DNA of 64,000 nucleotides from Bolinopsis microptera (taxonomy: Eukaryota; Ctenophora; Tentaculata; Lobata; Bolinopsidae): assembly GCF_026151205.1 (NCBI RefSeq), contig NC_087076.1, forward strand, positions 5,384,902 to 5,448,901. Reading direction: 5' to 3'. The translations under genes were made by a program, and so were the position numbers. Positions 46,195 to 57,700 of this stretch are shown here, piece after piece. Under the pieces are notes generated by a model, which saw only the letters and a list, made by a program, of their open reading frames with translations, was not told where the DNA came from and ran no database searches. The stretch's first letter is position 1. Each line of letters starts with the position of its first letter.

Positions 46195-46560
46195 ACCTAC
46201 CTAATGTAGCATATTCTACAAGGAATACTATAAAGAATATGATAAGGAATATCAAGGTTTCCCCTGCTGCCAACCTGGCAATTCAGTTTTTATATCAACT
46301 TAATTATGACATATCATCAACATTGCTATGTATTATAAAATGTATTGTAAAATTTTAAATCATTGACTTTATTGGCACAATAGGATATTTTTGTGCCATC
46401 CCTTTCATAATAGAGAAAAAAACACTCATCTTTAACAGTTTAACCACTATGGACTGTATTTACGAGCAGAAGACATTTCAGTTGGCTGAACTAGTGAACT
46501 AAGAACACCACTTGATCTGCTTTTCAGTTCCAATAGGGAATAACCCCTAATCCAGTAGAG
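46195..46560 (+). repeat. Repeat F, copies at 49780-50060 and 50210-50440
   Basis: From AGCATATTCTACAAGGAATA to CTGCTTTTCAGTTCCAATA. In the right copy the first 85 bp are the end of the MSYRC coding region, so here it is a 5'-truncated copy of that gene's 3' part. A TTTTCAG acceptor ends each copy. Confidence 0.75.
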
Positions 46561-46637
46561 ATTCACTCCTGATGCCTTTTTGGGTAAGATGTGATGAGAG
46601 TTTTATTCCGTTGCATTGTCTTACCCGGGAGATGTTT

Positions 46638-49500
46638 ATACTCTAGTAGCAGGGAATAGTTGAGCGTGCACTTCGATGTGTACTATTTCTGACAACACAG
46701 GGTTGTTTGTTAGGTCATTCTTAACCAAAATCGTGTGGGTGCACAATTTGTTTCGCTAGAGACAACCCTACAGGGCAAATTTTCTAAATTACCCTCAGTC
46801 GCGTATACGAGATTTTCGTATTTCGGCTCCTGAAGGTCATAGGGACTTCAATTTTGGCTTAAAATTACCGCAATAGCCATATTTATATACAACTTATGAA
46901 GCAACATAAGGTCTCCAGTGCTTTGTTTTATAGATATTGACAAAAAACTGTTTTTTGGCTCAGCGAACCAAAAATGGGACTGAATTTTGGTAACTTGAAC
47001 TAGGAAGATCGTAGAGACTTGAATTTTAGCTTAAAATGAGCGCAAACATCACATTTATATACAACTTATAGAGCAATATAAGCCCTTTAATGCTTATTTG
47101 TTAAGATATTGACAAAAATCGGTCATTTTGACTACACGCGTGAGGAAAAATACCAAATTGGGCAACAACTTTGGTCTTTTTTTGACCAGTTTTGTGCTCA
47201 AGTTATTAAAATGTGCTTTGATGTTGTAGATCGGGTGTTTTCTTCCAATATGGGTTTCGGTATAAATCCGGAAGCACCCGGTTTATGCGTGATAGGGGTT
47301 AAAAACCCTAAAATGTCAGGCGATGGGCGAGACAATTGTCCGAATTTGGTTATAAAAACACTTGCACTCTTTGCTAGGGTTTGCTTTTTTCTGCTACATC
47401 GATCCGATTTCTAACTACTAATCATCCCCCTCTACATCATTCTCTTTTAGATACATGATTTCTATAAGTTCTTGAAGGTACATCCGGCATGATGTAAAGT
47501 CTATATCAAAGCATTTTAATGTGGTCTTAACAAGTTGCAAGATATTCAAGTTCACTAATAAAACAGAGATTGTAGGATATTCTTCTTTTACATATTGAGT
47601 AATTGTGGGCTTTTTGAGGGGAGGCTATAAAATGGCAAAATATAACTTTAACGTAAACGACCCAATAATAATATTAAACGTAGAATGAAACTACTTAAAA
47701 CTTATACAGATTCATGGTATCCTGTTTCAAGACGCTTGCTCCTGATTTTTAGCAACAATATCGACTGACCCCACGACGTTGTAATATAATTGTGGGTAGG
47801 CTATCACTTGATCTATAAGTTTTGAACGGTAGTTTGTAAAAATAATTACATTCTACAAACATTATACGCTCCTACTATGCAATTACTAGCCTCTGGACTA
47901 ACTCCCAATCATCTGTCCATATAATGGTGTTTCTGGACAGATAGATGGTGTATGATGCCCTCATGCTAAATTCAGCGATCTTCATGCAGGCCTTTTTCTC
48001 TTTAGTGTTTACGTTCAGGTGGTTCATAAAGGTTTGGAGGCTGCAGTTGTAAATGCCTCGAACTCGAACTCGAACTGCTACTGTCTGGAGCTTGCAATCT
48101 CTTCTGTCAGCTGCTGATATCTCTTAATATTATTTTCTCTTGATCAGCAAAGTTCTCTTTATTTCAGATGCACCTTCTTCGCTTTATCTGAATAGATTAC
48201 TACATCTGGTCTCAGTGGTATTACACTAATGTAATGTCTAACAATAACGTTTATAAGTGCTAAAATTTCGAACTAGCGGACCATATTCGGAGGAGAAATT
48301 TGGGGCAGTTTTTTGCTTGGAAATACTGATTTAATCGAATTTTAACCACAAAATGACTCCCAATAATATTCTTATGGAGAGTGTGGATAAATATTAAATA
48401 TTTAAAATAATACAGGTTTGACTATAAAGTTGCGTCAATAATCATGTAAAGAATAATAGATAACCTACAATCTTCGTTTGGTAAACCAATTTGGTATCTT
48501 TCCTCACATGTGTAACCAAAATTACTCAATAATCAATATGTAAAAGAAGAATATCCTACAATCTCTGTTTTATTAGTGAACTTGAATATCTTGCAACTTG
48601 TTAAGACCACATTAAAATGCTTTGATATAGACTTTACATCATGCCGGATGTACCTTCAAGAATCAAGAACTTATAGAAATCATGTATCTAAAAGAGAATG
48701 ATGTAGAGGGGGATGATTAGTAGTTAGAAATCGGATCGATGTAGCAGAAAAAAGCAAACCCTAGCAAAGAGTGCAAGTGTTTTTATAACCAAATTCAGAC
48801 AATTGTCTCGCCCATCGCCTGACATTTTAGGGTTTTTAACCCCTATCACGCATAAACCGGGTGCTTCCGGATTTATACCGAAACCCATATTGGAAGAAAA
48901 CACCCGATCTACAACATCAAAGCACATTTTAATAACTTGAGCACAAAACTGGTCAAAAAAAGACCAAAGTTGTTGCCCAATTTGGTATTTTTCCTCACGC
49001 GTGTAGTCAAAATGACCGATTTTTGTCAATATCTTAACAAATAAGCATTAAAGGGCTTATATTGCTCTATAAGTTGTATATAAATGTGATGTTTGCGCTC
49101 ATTTTAAGCTAAAATTCAAGTCTCTACGATCTTCCTAGTTCAAGTTACCAAAATTCAGTCCCATTTTTGGTTCGCTGAGCCAAAAAACAGTTTTTTGTCA
49201 ATATCTATAAAACAAAGCACTGGAGACCTTATGTTGCTTCATAAGTTGTATATAAATATGGCTATTGCGGTAATTTTAAGCCAAAATTGAAGTCCCTATG
49301 ACCTTCAGGAGCCGAAATACGAAAATCTCGTATACGCGACTGAGGGTAATTTAGAAAATTTGCCCTGTAGGGTTGTCTCTAGCGAAACAAATTGTGCACC
49401 CACACGATTTTGGTTAAGAATGACCTAACAAACAACCCTGTGTTGTCAGAAATAGTACACATCGAAGTGCACACTCAACTATTCCCTGCTACTAGAGTAT
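46638..49500. mobile_element. Foldback element with about 970-bp inverted arms
   Basis: Arms 46638-47604 and 48517-49500 are near-identical inverted copies, starting ATACTCTAGTAGCAGGGAAT. A 101-codon frame in each arm differs by one residue. Each arm holds two imperfect direct repeats of about 100 bp (46845-46945, 47013-47117). The 912-bp centre carries a LINE fragment. A diverged single end lies at 55883-56215. No transposase and no clear target duplication. Confidence 0.85.
47864..48236 (-). pseudogene. 5'-truncated copy of the REL-LINE
   Basis: Matches 36088-36480 (the endonuclease end of the LINE) with deletions, including loss of the Trp-Ala-Cys region and a CGAACT triplication. Lies in the centre of the foldback element. 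Confidence 0.8.
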
Positions 49501-49602
49501 TAGTATTGTACGCTGTGGCATTTCACGTACTACTACGTCATGTAATTTGTTGTTGATTGCAGCTTTATTTGTAACTCTTCTTTGATACTTTTACGGTTCA
49601 GA

Positions 49603-49869
49603 ATGAGCTACAGATGCTACAGATGTAAAGAAAAGAAAGATGAGGAGGGGCGGCTCCTGGACGAGGAGCTCTGCAGAAAATGTCAGCTTGAGGAGAGAGC
49701 TCAGATAAGAGAAAAGAAGTTACAAGCAGAGATAAAGAAGATACAACAGAAGAACAAGGGGAGGTTGAAATCTCAAGGAGCATATTCTACAAGGAATACT
49801 ATAAAGAATATGATAAGGAATATCAAGGTTTCCCCTGCTGCCAACCTGGCAATTCCATTTTTGTATTGA
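49603..49869 (+). CDS. MSYRC zinc-ribbon plus coiled-coil protein, intact (88 aa)
   Basis: MSYRCYRCKEKKDEEGRLLD EELCRKCQLEERAQ: CxxC at 5-8 and 24-27, a likely four-Cys zinc ribbon, then EKKLQAEIKKIQQKNKGRL, a charged coil, and TIKNMIRNIKVSPAANLAI. Longest member of a family with copies at 4952, 11786 and 25112, and the only one keeping the second CxxC pair. Starts 100 bp right of the foldback element. Upstream TTTACGGTTCAG could be an acceptor. Function unknown; it could bind nucleic acid or protein. Confidence 0.6.
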   Translation: MSYRCYRCKEKKDEEGRLLDEELCRKCQLEERAQIREKKLQAEIKKIQQKNKGRLKSQGAYSTRNTIKNMIRNIKVSPAANLAIPFLY

Positions 49870-50035
49870 CTTAACTATGACATATCATCAACATTGCTAT
49901 GTATTATAAAATGTATTGTAAAATTCCCAAAATTTTAAATCATTGACTTTATTGGCACAATAGGATATTGTTGTGCCATCCCTTTTATAATAACTGAACT
50001 AGTGAACTAAGAATACCACACGATCTGCTTTTCAG

Positions 50036-50233
50036 TTCCAAAACGAGAAGTACTCAGAGAAGATGATAGATAAACTTCTCATCAACAACGGCTACACTGA
50101 TATAATTTTAGAAACCATAAAGAACAAGAGAAAACGTAGAAAGAAAAATAATCAGAACGTACAGAACTATCAAATCATGAGACTCAAAAACACTACACGA
50201 ATCCACCAGATAAAATGTATTGTAAAATTTTAA
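50036..50233 (+). pseudogene. Penelope-like or LINE RT linker fragment
   Basis: After TTTTCAG, FQNEKYSEKMIDKLLINNGY, TDIILETIKNKRKRRKKNNQ. L..NGYxxxxI followed by a basic stretch is the region between RT and GIY-YIG in Penelope-like elements. Only 65 codons. Confidence 0.35.
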
Positions 50234-50681
50234 ATCATTGACTTTATTGGCACAATAAGATATTTTTGTGCCATCCCTTTTATAATAGAGAAAAAACACT
50301 CATCTTTATATTAACAGTTTTTATATTAACAGTTTAACAACTATGGACTGGATTTACGGGCAGAAGACATTTCAGTTGGCTCACTGAACTAGTGAACTAA
50401 GAATACTACTCGATCTGCTTTTCAGTTCGAATGGGGAATACAGGACTTCCAACATAACGTAAAGACGTTGCTTATATCGCATCGGCTTGTATTCAACAAG
50501 ATTACCATAGAACTGAAAAGGAGTAAACTCGCTTTTTTAGAGATCAACTATACAGTTATATCAAGATATAATTAATTTTAATGTTCATTATTAATTTATC
50601 AAGTCTTCAGCCTCTAACACTGTGGGTGTCAAGAAGAAAACCCAAAGACATCATCATTCATCAGATCAGCATGTATGTAAT

Positions 50682-50945
50682 ATGTCTGACGAGAGACACA
50701 AACTTTTACAAGAACTGAACGACAATTCAGTTACAGACAGGACAGTATTGAGAAAACGTATCAATAAACTCAAGAACGATATCAATAAACGTCTTAAAGT
50801 GCTAGAGACAGCTCTAGCCAACCAACTAGCTGACACCATCAACGCTGCAGATGACACGAAGAGGATGTTCGAGGCTACCAGAGCTCTTGCTGCCAACAAA
50901 GAGTCAGAGCCAATATCTGTCTTCAACTCTGAAAATCAGCCATAG
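50682..50945 (+). CDS. Coiled-coil protein (87 aa)
   Basis: MSDERHKLLQELNDNSVTDR TVLRKRINKLKNDINKRLKV LETALANQLADTINAADDTK RMFEATRALA. Regular heptads from residue 20 to 70, acidic/basic alternation, no Cys. Similar in size and style, but not sequence, to the coil at 27292. In Penelope and LINE ORF1 proteins such coils are common, so it may be retroelement-derived. Confidence 0.5.
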   Translation: MSDERHKLLQELNDNSVTDRTVLRKRINKLKNDINKRLKVLETALANQLADTINAADDTKRMFEATRALAANKESEPISVFNSENQP

Positions 50946-51965
50946 TTGGTCAGTTCGTACAAAATTCGTACAGTTCGGGACCTTTTTTCAGTTCGGGATT
51001 AGTTCGGGAAAAATTCGCCACATAAATGTTCGAAAAGATTATTCCAAAAATGTTATAATTTGAAATATAAGGGGTTTAAGTTTTGGGTTTTGACCAATGA
51101 TACAAATTGTATAACTGAAGTATTAGTAAGCATTAAAATAACTTCTCAAATAAACTATTATTTGTAATTTTCAATTACTAGTTATTGACTACTGATAGTG
51201 AAATGTAGTAAGGCAGTTACAGTGGGGACTTAGCGTACTGAAGAGTTTCTTTAGGATTTATAGAATAGTTTTGTGAGTTAATATTAGTAGTGAAGATTAG
51301 CAGTAAACTTAGGATCTATCAGCAGTTTTGCGGAGTGATGATTGATTCTTTCAAAAACTCTAATTTGTAACTCCTGTTACTCTAACATACAGAGCATTTT
51401 CTTTATATATTGTAGATATTGAATATCTGAGACAATATCTACTAAGGGATCCAGCTATTAGATCCAGTAATATTATCAGATGTATAATGTGTGATAATAG
51501 GGATCATTTTATTTAATTGTCCCAGATTTCTTTCTTTGTTCCAAAATCATTACAACAGGAAGAATCTTAAGATATTTGAAAAATCATTACAGCAGAAGTT
51601 TAAAGTTAATGTTTACAGTTTAAGACCTAGGATATTTGAATTATTGAGATATTATATTGGGGAACATTGAGACAGACAGCATAAAGCTGGGAGGCTCTTA
51701 ACTTCACTACCAGGTTGTATTTTGACTAAATAACAATTTAGTTTTACCTATTTTTACCACTTTTAATCTCAATCAGTTTCGAATATTCAACCTCCATATT
51801 ATGGATTATAGGCACCTGGATGGACACTTGCAATACATTCCAAATATTATTAACAGTGCAGTTTGCTCCGACTAGTTGGTTTTTAATATTTTATGAAAAA
51901 ACGCCTATATTCTCTCGGGACTGCGACCACCCTTTCTCTCTTTTTGTGTGCTAGAGAGTTCTTTT
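50946..51965. other. AT-rich spacer, no gene seen
   Basis: 50950-51030 has repeated GTTCGGG/AATTCGTAC words. The rest shows no repeat or frame. Confidence 0.45.
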
Positions 51966-52100
51966 TTGTGACACTTTACGAAATCAATTATCCATTGCTG
52001 ATGGTACCATTTAAACTTATTTAAATAACAACACAATGGCCCTCTCTGTCATATATTTAAAGCTATCTTACCGGAAGAAGTATACAAGAAGGGTGATCTT
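51966..52100 (+). repeat. LTR fragment (5' half)
   Basis: TTTGTGACACTTTACGAAATCAATTATCC to GAAGTATACAAGAAGGGTGATC, matching the first 150 bp of the LTR at 53904. Other pieces: 54588, 56950, 57232, 58113. Confidence 0.8.
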
Positions 52101-52745
52101 GTGATTTGATGTACCATGCTTCCCAGACCCTGTATCTTACTCCAGTCACGTGACCTTAGTAAGTAAATCGTATACTGAGTTACTAAAGATTACCCTGACG
52201 GATAATAACCACATATTTTTATTTTTATATTTTATTTTTCATTACTAGTGAAAAAATATCCCACAATAACAGAAAAGGTCGAACAACCAGGAGAAGAGGT
52301 GGACACTGGACACAAAGAAACAAGAACAAATAAGAATGACGGATTTGTTTTAAGTAAACGGCTTCCCTAGCCATAAGCAAAGCTTTTTTAATGTTAGTTC
52401 CCTGCATCTTTGTTAAACTTTACCGTACAATTGTTTGATGTTTATTTCCATTTTTAACATATTTACAATTATAATCGTAATATGATATATATAATATACA
52501 ATCGTATAATGATAATGGGATACTCAAGAGACTAAGATAATTATCACCTTATATTTTATTCGCGTTTCTGACATTTAATGGGAGTCTACATTTTGAACTC
52601 AAAAATTGCTATTTCTTACCGTATCTAATTTTTTTATTTTATGTTTAGTAAGAACTAAGATAGAAAACGGTCTGAGCAACATGAACAGTGATACCGCAGT
52701 AGAGACGTAGTGGTTGGAGGAAGGATCAAGTATCTAAAAACAAAA

Positions 52746-53573
52746 ATGACCAGTGGTTCAAAACTGGTTCAACATTTTGCACTAACAGGAGGAAGCGAGA
52801 TACAAATCTTATCTCATTTCCCAACAGATGAACAGGATATGTTTAAGGTAGGCATTCAAAAATTTAAATAAATCATATAGAATTAAAGAATTTTAAAAAC
52901 TTTATTAAAAATCTTGGTTTTGTATTTGTTTCAGTAAATAAGTAAATTTCAGGAGGGTAAACTCTATTATTATTCAATTGATGTTAATTATTATCTGAAA
53001 TATTTTAAATTCATATCAACTCTAGTTGTGGAACACAACAAGAAAATTGAGAATAATCTTGTGCGAGGGATTGACGAGTGTTTTAGATTAAATGATATCG
53101 CTTTCAGAATGGAGATGACATAGAAGGAGTGGATATGAAAAAAGGTAGCTATCTTACCTTGAGAGTGTGGACTGTGGGAAGTCACTGTTGCAGACACTCC
53201 CCCTGCTTCAAAAAGAAAAAGAGCCCCCGTTCGACCGGCCCCAACTACTGCAAGCAGAGGCAAAACATTACCCGTGAGTGTCTTTTGTTCCTTATTTTCA
53301 ATCAAGTATGATTCTAAAGACAGTAGATATACAATGTTCAGAATAATCTAATTGTAATAAGTAACTTAATAAGAAACTAAAGATTATTAATAAATAGAGA
53401 GAGAAAATGTGAAAGGAAACGATGTCAAAAATTAAATATCTTAGTTCTACGAAACAGCCAGTAGTTTCGTACACAAACAATTTAGAAAGTGTTTTAATGT
53501 TGATGTCTTTTAGAATCTGACATCAGCCGAACCATCAACTTCAACAAAGAAGTCAAACAGGAAGTTACCCACG
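52746..53573 (+). CDS. Gene G, four exons, partly shifted
   Basis: Exon 1 52746-52847: MTSGSKLVQHFALTGGSEIQ ILSHFPTDEQDMFK, donor GTAGGC, phase 0. Exon 2 from 52953 (acceptor AATTTCAG): EGKLYYYSIDVNYYLKYFKF ... GIDECFRLNDIAF; stop at 53121 unless spliced. 53108-53170 in the next frame: NGDDIEGVDMKKGSYLTLRV. Exon 3 ends VADTPPASKRKRAPVRPAP ... KTLP, donor GTGAGT 53274. Exon 4 53514-53573 (60 nt, phase 0): NLTSAEPSTSTKKSNRKLPT, donor GTGAGT. PASKRKR is a nuclear-type signal. Two one-base shifts are needed within 53105-53190, so this copy may be dead. Not recognised. Confidence 0.45.
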
Positions 53574-53784
53574 GTGAGTAGCTTCATTTTTCTTATTCTT
53601 TTAACCAAGCATAATTTTGAAACTCACTACAACTACAATGTACCATATAGTTCAGAATATTTAATTCTTAGTAATCAAATATAAATAAAGAAATTCAAGA
53701 AATTAAGTAAGAAAAATGAACAAATAATTGTTTGAGCTTAAGTATCCCAAAACATTATTATCAACATGATGTTTTCCTTTCTCT

Positions 53785-53903
53785 GTTGGCGATTTAATAG
53801 AAGCCAAATGGTACAAGACATGTAAAGTTTAGGAAGAAAACCAGGTTGGTATGTGGTGGAATTTGTACGGGATGGAAAGAGAAAGACTACAAATCAAGAA
53901 ATG
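53785..53903 (+). pseudogene. Tudor/SH3-like fragment next to LTR, copy 1
   Basis: VGDLIEAKWYKTCKV TAG, then EENQVG... with one A lost relative to copy 2. It ends where an LTR begins. Compared with gene T: VGExVLAxx...YxVxFxxDGK. Confidence 0.5.
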
Positions 53904-54790
53904 TGTTGTGAGATTTTACAAAATCAATTATCCAGTACTGATAAAACCATTTAAACTTATTTAAATAACCACATAATGCTACACTTGGCTCTATTATATA
54001 TTTAAAGCTAACTTCCCGCAAGAAGTATACAAGAAGGGTGATCTTGTGATCACCCTGACAGTTAATGTTATATTCATTGAGTATATTTATTCATTATATT
54101 TATATATTTGACTGATGAGATTTATTATACGATTATATTTGTAACTAATAATTATATCCTTTTATAGGTTTGTTTTGATGACAAAAACTTGTCTACACTT
54201 GTCTTCTTATCGAATTTAACATGGTGTCAGAAGTGGGATAAATTCTCGCGGGAATGTAGTGCGACTCAGGTTCGCATTACATGCATGATGCAAAACAATG
54301 CTTGAAAAAGAAGAAGGCGAAAGAGCTCATCAAAACACAAGTCCTAAAAATGGAGACAAGTGGGTTAAGAGACGGGACCTTGTCTCATGAGGTTTTCAGA
54401 TTGATCATCCAATGTCAGAAGAGAGGATGTGAGTATCTAAATTTGGTTTTAAATATACCATTTGCACTCTATTTGTACGGATTTGGTGACTGGCTACAGC
54501 CTGATCTGTCGGCAACCAGCTTACTTGCCAGGCCGGTATATACCAACCAGCGCATGTACACCTAACCATTAGCAAAGCTTTTACAAAATCAATTAGCCAG
54601 TATTGTAATACCATTTAAACTTATTTTAGGCGATATTTAAATAACGACATAGTGACTTGGCCCTATTCTCTCTATTAAATATTTAATGCTATCTTCCCTG
54701 CCCCCTACAAGAAGGCTGCTCCTATGAGCACCCTGACCGTTAATAACAACATATTTTTATTTTTCATTACTAGTGAAAACATATCCCACA
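53904..54790 (+). mobile_element. Short LTR retrotransposon (TRIM-like), copy 1
   Basis: LTR 53904-54221 (318 bp, TG...CA), then a 17-nt primer-binding site at 54222-54238, TGGTGTCAGAAGTGGGA, complementary to a tRNA-Leu 3' end. Internal region of about 350 bp with a short ORF, then LTR-related sequence from 54588. No protease or RT. Confidence 0.7.
54281..54565 (+). CDS. Short leader ORF of the LTR element (94 aa)
   Basis: MHDAKQCLKKKKAKELIKTQ, METSGLRDGTLSHEVFRLII QCQKRGCEYLNLVLNIPF ... LQPDLSATSLLARP. 43 bp after the primer-binding site, so it sits where gag would begin; no gag motif is recognised. The copy at 59656 differs by two residues over 85 codons. Confidence 0.45.
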   Translation: MHDAKQCLKKKKAKELIKTQVLKMETSGLRDGTLSHEVFRLIIQCQKRGCEYLNLVLNIPFALYLYGFGDWLQPDLSATSLLARPVYTNQRMYT

Positions 54791-55109
54791 ATAACAGAAA
54801 ATGGTGAAGAACCAGGAGAAGAGGTGGACACTGGACACAAAGAAACAAGAACAAATGAGAATACGGATTTGTTTTAAGTAAACGGCTTCCCTAGCCATAA
54901 GCAAAGCTTTTTTTTAACGTTAGTTGCCCTGCATCTTTGTTAAACTTTACCGTACAATTGTTTGATGTTTATTTCCATTTTTAACGTATTTATAATTATA
55001 TAATCGTAATGATAATGCGAGAAATTAACTCGTAAGACCAGGGGTCGACCGAGGGCAGGATTTTCGAGGAAAATACAGTTAGTTAAGACCACAATCAATA
55101 TTGTGCAAT
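54791..55109. other. Repeat-rich spacer
   Basis: 54780-54900 repeats 52240-52380 (AGGAGAAGAGGTGGACACTG); 54890-55020 repeats 52370-52480 and 59930-60050. No gene. Confidence 0.5.
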
Positions 55110-55391
55110 AGTGGAGGAGGATCTACCAGGACTGCGAGTAAAAAGTCACCTGCCGGGGTGGATGAAAATGTTCGTGGAAAATAAAAAATTATTCAATTGT
55201 TTACTATTCATCAATCATCACCCAACTCTATCAGAATCGTCCTTCCATCAATACCAACCTGTGAAGAACTTAGACAATGGTGCTACCCTAATATACTTGA
55301 CGCTCGATTACAAAGCTCAACTATATTTCGTGAAACAGACCTGGAAGATCACTCTTCTAGGATCTACACTGTCAATATGCGATCCAGATAA
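55110..55391 (+). pseudogene. Unknown exon with one stop
   Basis: Same frame throughout: SGGGSTRTASKKSPAGVDEN VRGK TAA, then IHQSSPNSIRIVLPSIPTCE ELRQWCYPNILDARLQSSTI FRETDLEDHSSRIYTVNMRS TAA. Balanced, coding-like composition. The alternative frame starting at 55111 is less plausible. Possibly part of a retroelement. Confidence 0.35.
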
Positions 55392-55882
55392 ACGAGAGCG
55401 TACATGACCCGATATTACCAAGGATCTGGGCAACGTGGAATCCCAAGTTCGAACCTCTGCTAATGCCCAAAATATTTCTTTTCCTCGAATTACATTGTTA
55501 TGTTTTGCAACAATAGAAGTTCAGTCCTCAAGTACTTACCTTTGTAAATTAGGTAAATAGCGGTTATAATTAGTTTTGAAGTAATTTTTGCCTCATTTTC
55601 CAGCACAGTTGTTTCATACATCTGTATAGTAACGCATTTTAAAAGTGTCACATAATTTATGAATTTTATTACCGATTTTTAAAATACCGTCTTTAACAAA
55701 GCGACATCGGTAGATTAAACCTCTTTAAATAATCAAACATAACGTAAAGTTGTTTCCCGCCGTTTCTCGGTGTTTTGCGAGATTTTAAGCTACCATTGAG
55801 CTAAAATTAAAGAAATATATCTCGACAAGTGAAAATAACTGCACTCCATTAAAAGTATGAATGAAACAACTATGTTTTCCAG
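55392..55882. other. AT-rich spacer, no gene seen
   Basis: No supported frame or repeat. Confidence 0.4.
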
Positions 55883-56215
55883 TTACTCCAGTAGCAGGCA
55901 GGGGTTGAGTGTGCACTTCGCTGCATAGAGTTTTTTGCTGCTGAATCGGGTTAAATAGGTCATTGGTAACTTAAATGACCGAGGGGCACATTTTGTATCG
56001 CTAGTCCCAGTCCTAAAATTTCTAAATTGCCCTCAGTCGCAAATTTGGGATTTTTGTATCTCGGCTTCTAAAAGACTTAAAGACTTGAACATTGGCTTAA
56101 AATATCCGCAATACCCTTATTTATATACAAGTTATGAAGCAATATAAGGTCTCAAGTGCCTAGTTTTAAAGATATTCACGAAAAACTGTTTTTTGGCTCA
56201 TCGCAGGCTGAATTA
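55883..56215 (+). repeat. Diverged single end of the foldback family
   Basis: Matches the first 330 bp of the arm at 46638: TACTCCAGTAGCAGGCAGGG, CCCTCAGTCGCAAATTTGGG, AAAAACTGTTTTTTGGCTCA. About 75% similar by eye. No inverted partner found here. Confidence 0.7.
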
Positions 56216-56283
56216 CCGGATTATTTTTGTATCTCGAGCTACAAAGGTCGTAGAACATTCTTGTGATTAAAGTACACACCTCA

Positions 56284-56433
56284 ATGCGCTGGCACGCGCA
56301 CTGTCACTGCCACAGACCTTACAAGTTACCATCTCTCAATCCCTCAGTTACTCCTGACGAGGAAGTTGATAGTATCACAAACTCGGAGTTAAACCTACTC
56401 CGCGCAAGCCCCGACCAACTCAGCGACTCCTAA
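56284..56433 (+). CDS. 49-aa frame before Harbinger fragment (copy 57439-57588)
   Basis: MRWHAHCHCHRPYKLPSLNP SVTPDEEVDSITNSELNLLR ASPDQLSDS. The acidic second half looks coding. Conserved in the duplicate with one His/Gln change. May be an upstream exon of the transposase. Unknown. Confidence 0.3.
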   Translation: MRWHAHCHCHRPYKLPSLNPSVTPDEEVDSITNSELNLLRASPDQLSDS

Positions 56434-56545
56434 GTCCTACATCACTATACAAACAGGAGACTTGGAGGAGCACAACTGTAATCGCTCCAGAGTGAACAGT
56501 GGTGCCTCCGAGCCTCTACACACCACAATTAGTAGTTGTAGCTAG

Positions 56546-56824
56546 ATGAACAAAATGGCACAGTTTATTCCTCCGCCTCTAATGCAACAGCGTCGAGAGT
56601 TTAACGAAAGACGAACGCAACTTACAGAACATTACTACCAGTCGCAGTTTAGCTTCAATGAAGCCACGGTTGACTACTTGGTAGATACTTTCTTGGGTCC
56701 TGGCAGTGGCGAGACACGTGGTGGGGCACTCTCTAACGAAAAGAAGATGGAAATCACTTTGAGGTATATGGCAGATCCCGGATTTATGAACAGTGTCTTT
56801 ATAGGGGTTTTATACACACAATGA
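56546..56824 (+). pseudogene. PIF/Harbinger transposase N-terminal half, copy 1
   Basis: MNKMAQFIPPPLMQQRREFN ... HYYQSQFSFNEATVDYLVDT FLGPGSGETRGGALSNEKKM EITLRYMADPGFMNSVFIGV. R-F-x..VDYLVD...RGGALS...K..ITLRYMA-GxF...V-xGV is the N-terminal region of HARBI1-like transposases, ahead of the DDE nuclease. TGA follows YTQ, exactly where the family continues VSQxTVS. No DDE part is found downstream. Confidence 0.7.
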
Positions 56825-57086
56825 GCGTTTTACTTTGATGATTGAACCTGAGAACGAAATAAAGGACTTATCTCATGGATTCAAACAATTTGAATAATGT
56901 TGTTTTAAATTTCAATTATCTGTAGCTGAGTTTCTCTCTTTTTGTGTGCTGGAGAGTTCTTTTTTGTGACACTTTACGAAATCAAGTATCCAGTACTGAT
57001 AAAACCATTTCAACTTATTTAAATAACGACATAATGCTACACTTGATCCTATTCTTTTTCACAATAAATGCTAAAAATGTTTCAGA

Positions 57087-57240
57087 TCACATGGAACTCA
57101 ATTTAGCTGTTGGCGATTTAATAGAAGCCAAATGGTACAAGACATGTAAAGTTTAGGAAGAAAAACCAGGTTGGTATGTGGTGGAATTTGTACAGGATGG
57201 AAAAAGAAAGACTACAAATCAAGAATTTTTTTTGTGAGAT
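57087..57240 (+). pseudogene. Tudor/SH3-like fragment next to LTR, copy 2
   Basis: After ATGTTTCAG acceptor: HMELNLAVGDLIEAKWYKTC KV TAG, EEKPGWYVVEFVQDGKRKTT NQE. Without the TAG the domain would be complete. An LTR fragment starts at 57232. The same TAG is in copy 1, so it predates the duplication. Alternatives: Tudor-like exon, or the SH3-like end of a retroelement integrase. Confidence 0.5.
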
Positions 57241-57700
57241 TTTACGGTATCAATTATCCAGTACTGATAAAACCATTTAAACCTATTCAAATAACAACAT
57301 AATGCTAGACTTGGCTCTATTATATATTTAAAGCTAACTTCTGTTTTTTGGCTCATCGCAGGCTGAATTACCGGATTATTTTTGTATCTCGAGCTACAAA
57401 GGTCGTAGAACATTCTTGTGATTAAAGTACACACCTCAATGCGCTGGCACGCGCAGTGTCACTGCCACAGACCTTACAAGTTACCATCTCTCAATCCCTC
57501 AGTTACTCCTGACGAGGAAGTTGATAGTATCACAAACTCGGAGTTAAACCTACTCCGCGCAAGCCCCGACCAACTCAGCGACTCCTAAGTCCTACATCAC
57601 TATACAAACAGGAGACTTGGAGGAGCACAACTGTAATCGCTCCAGAGTGAACAGTGGTGCCTCCAAGCCTCTACACACCACCATTAGTAGTTGTAGCTAG

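Noticed and set aside
47109-47414. 101-codon frame in both foldback arms
   Set aside because: Identical arms explain the shared frame; the diverged relative at 55883 does not keep it and composition is not coding-like.
54110-54140. CTGATGAG as hammerhead core (also near 59488)
   Set aside because: No stem II followed by GAAA; it is part of the LTR.
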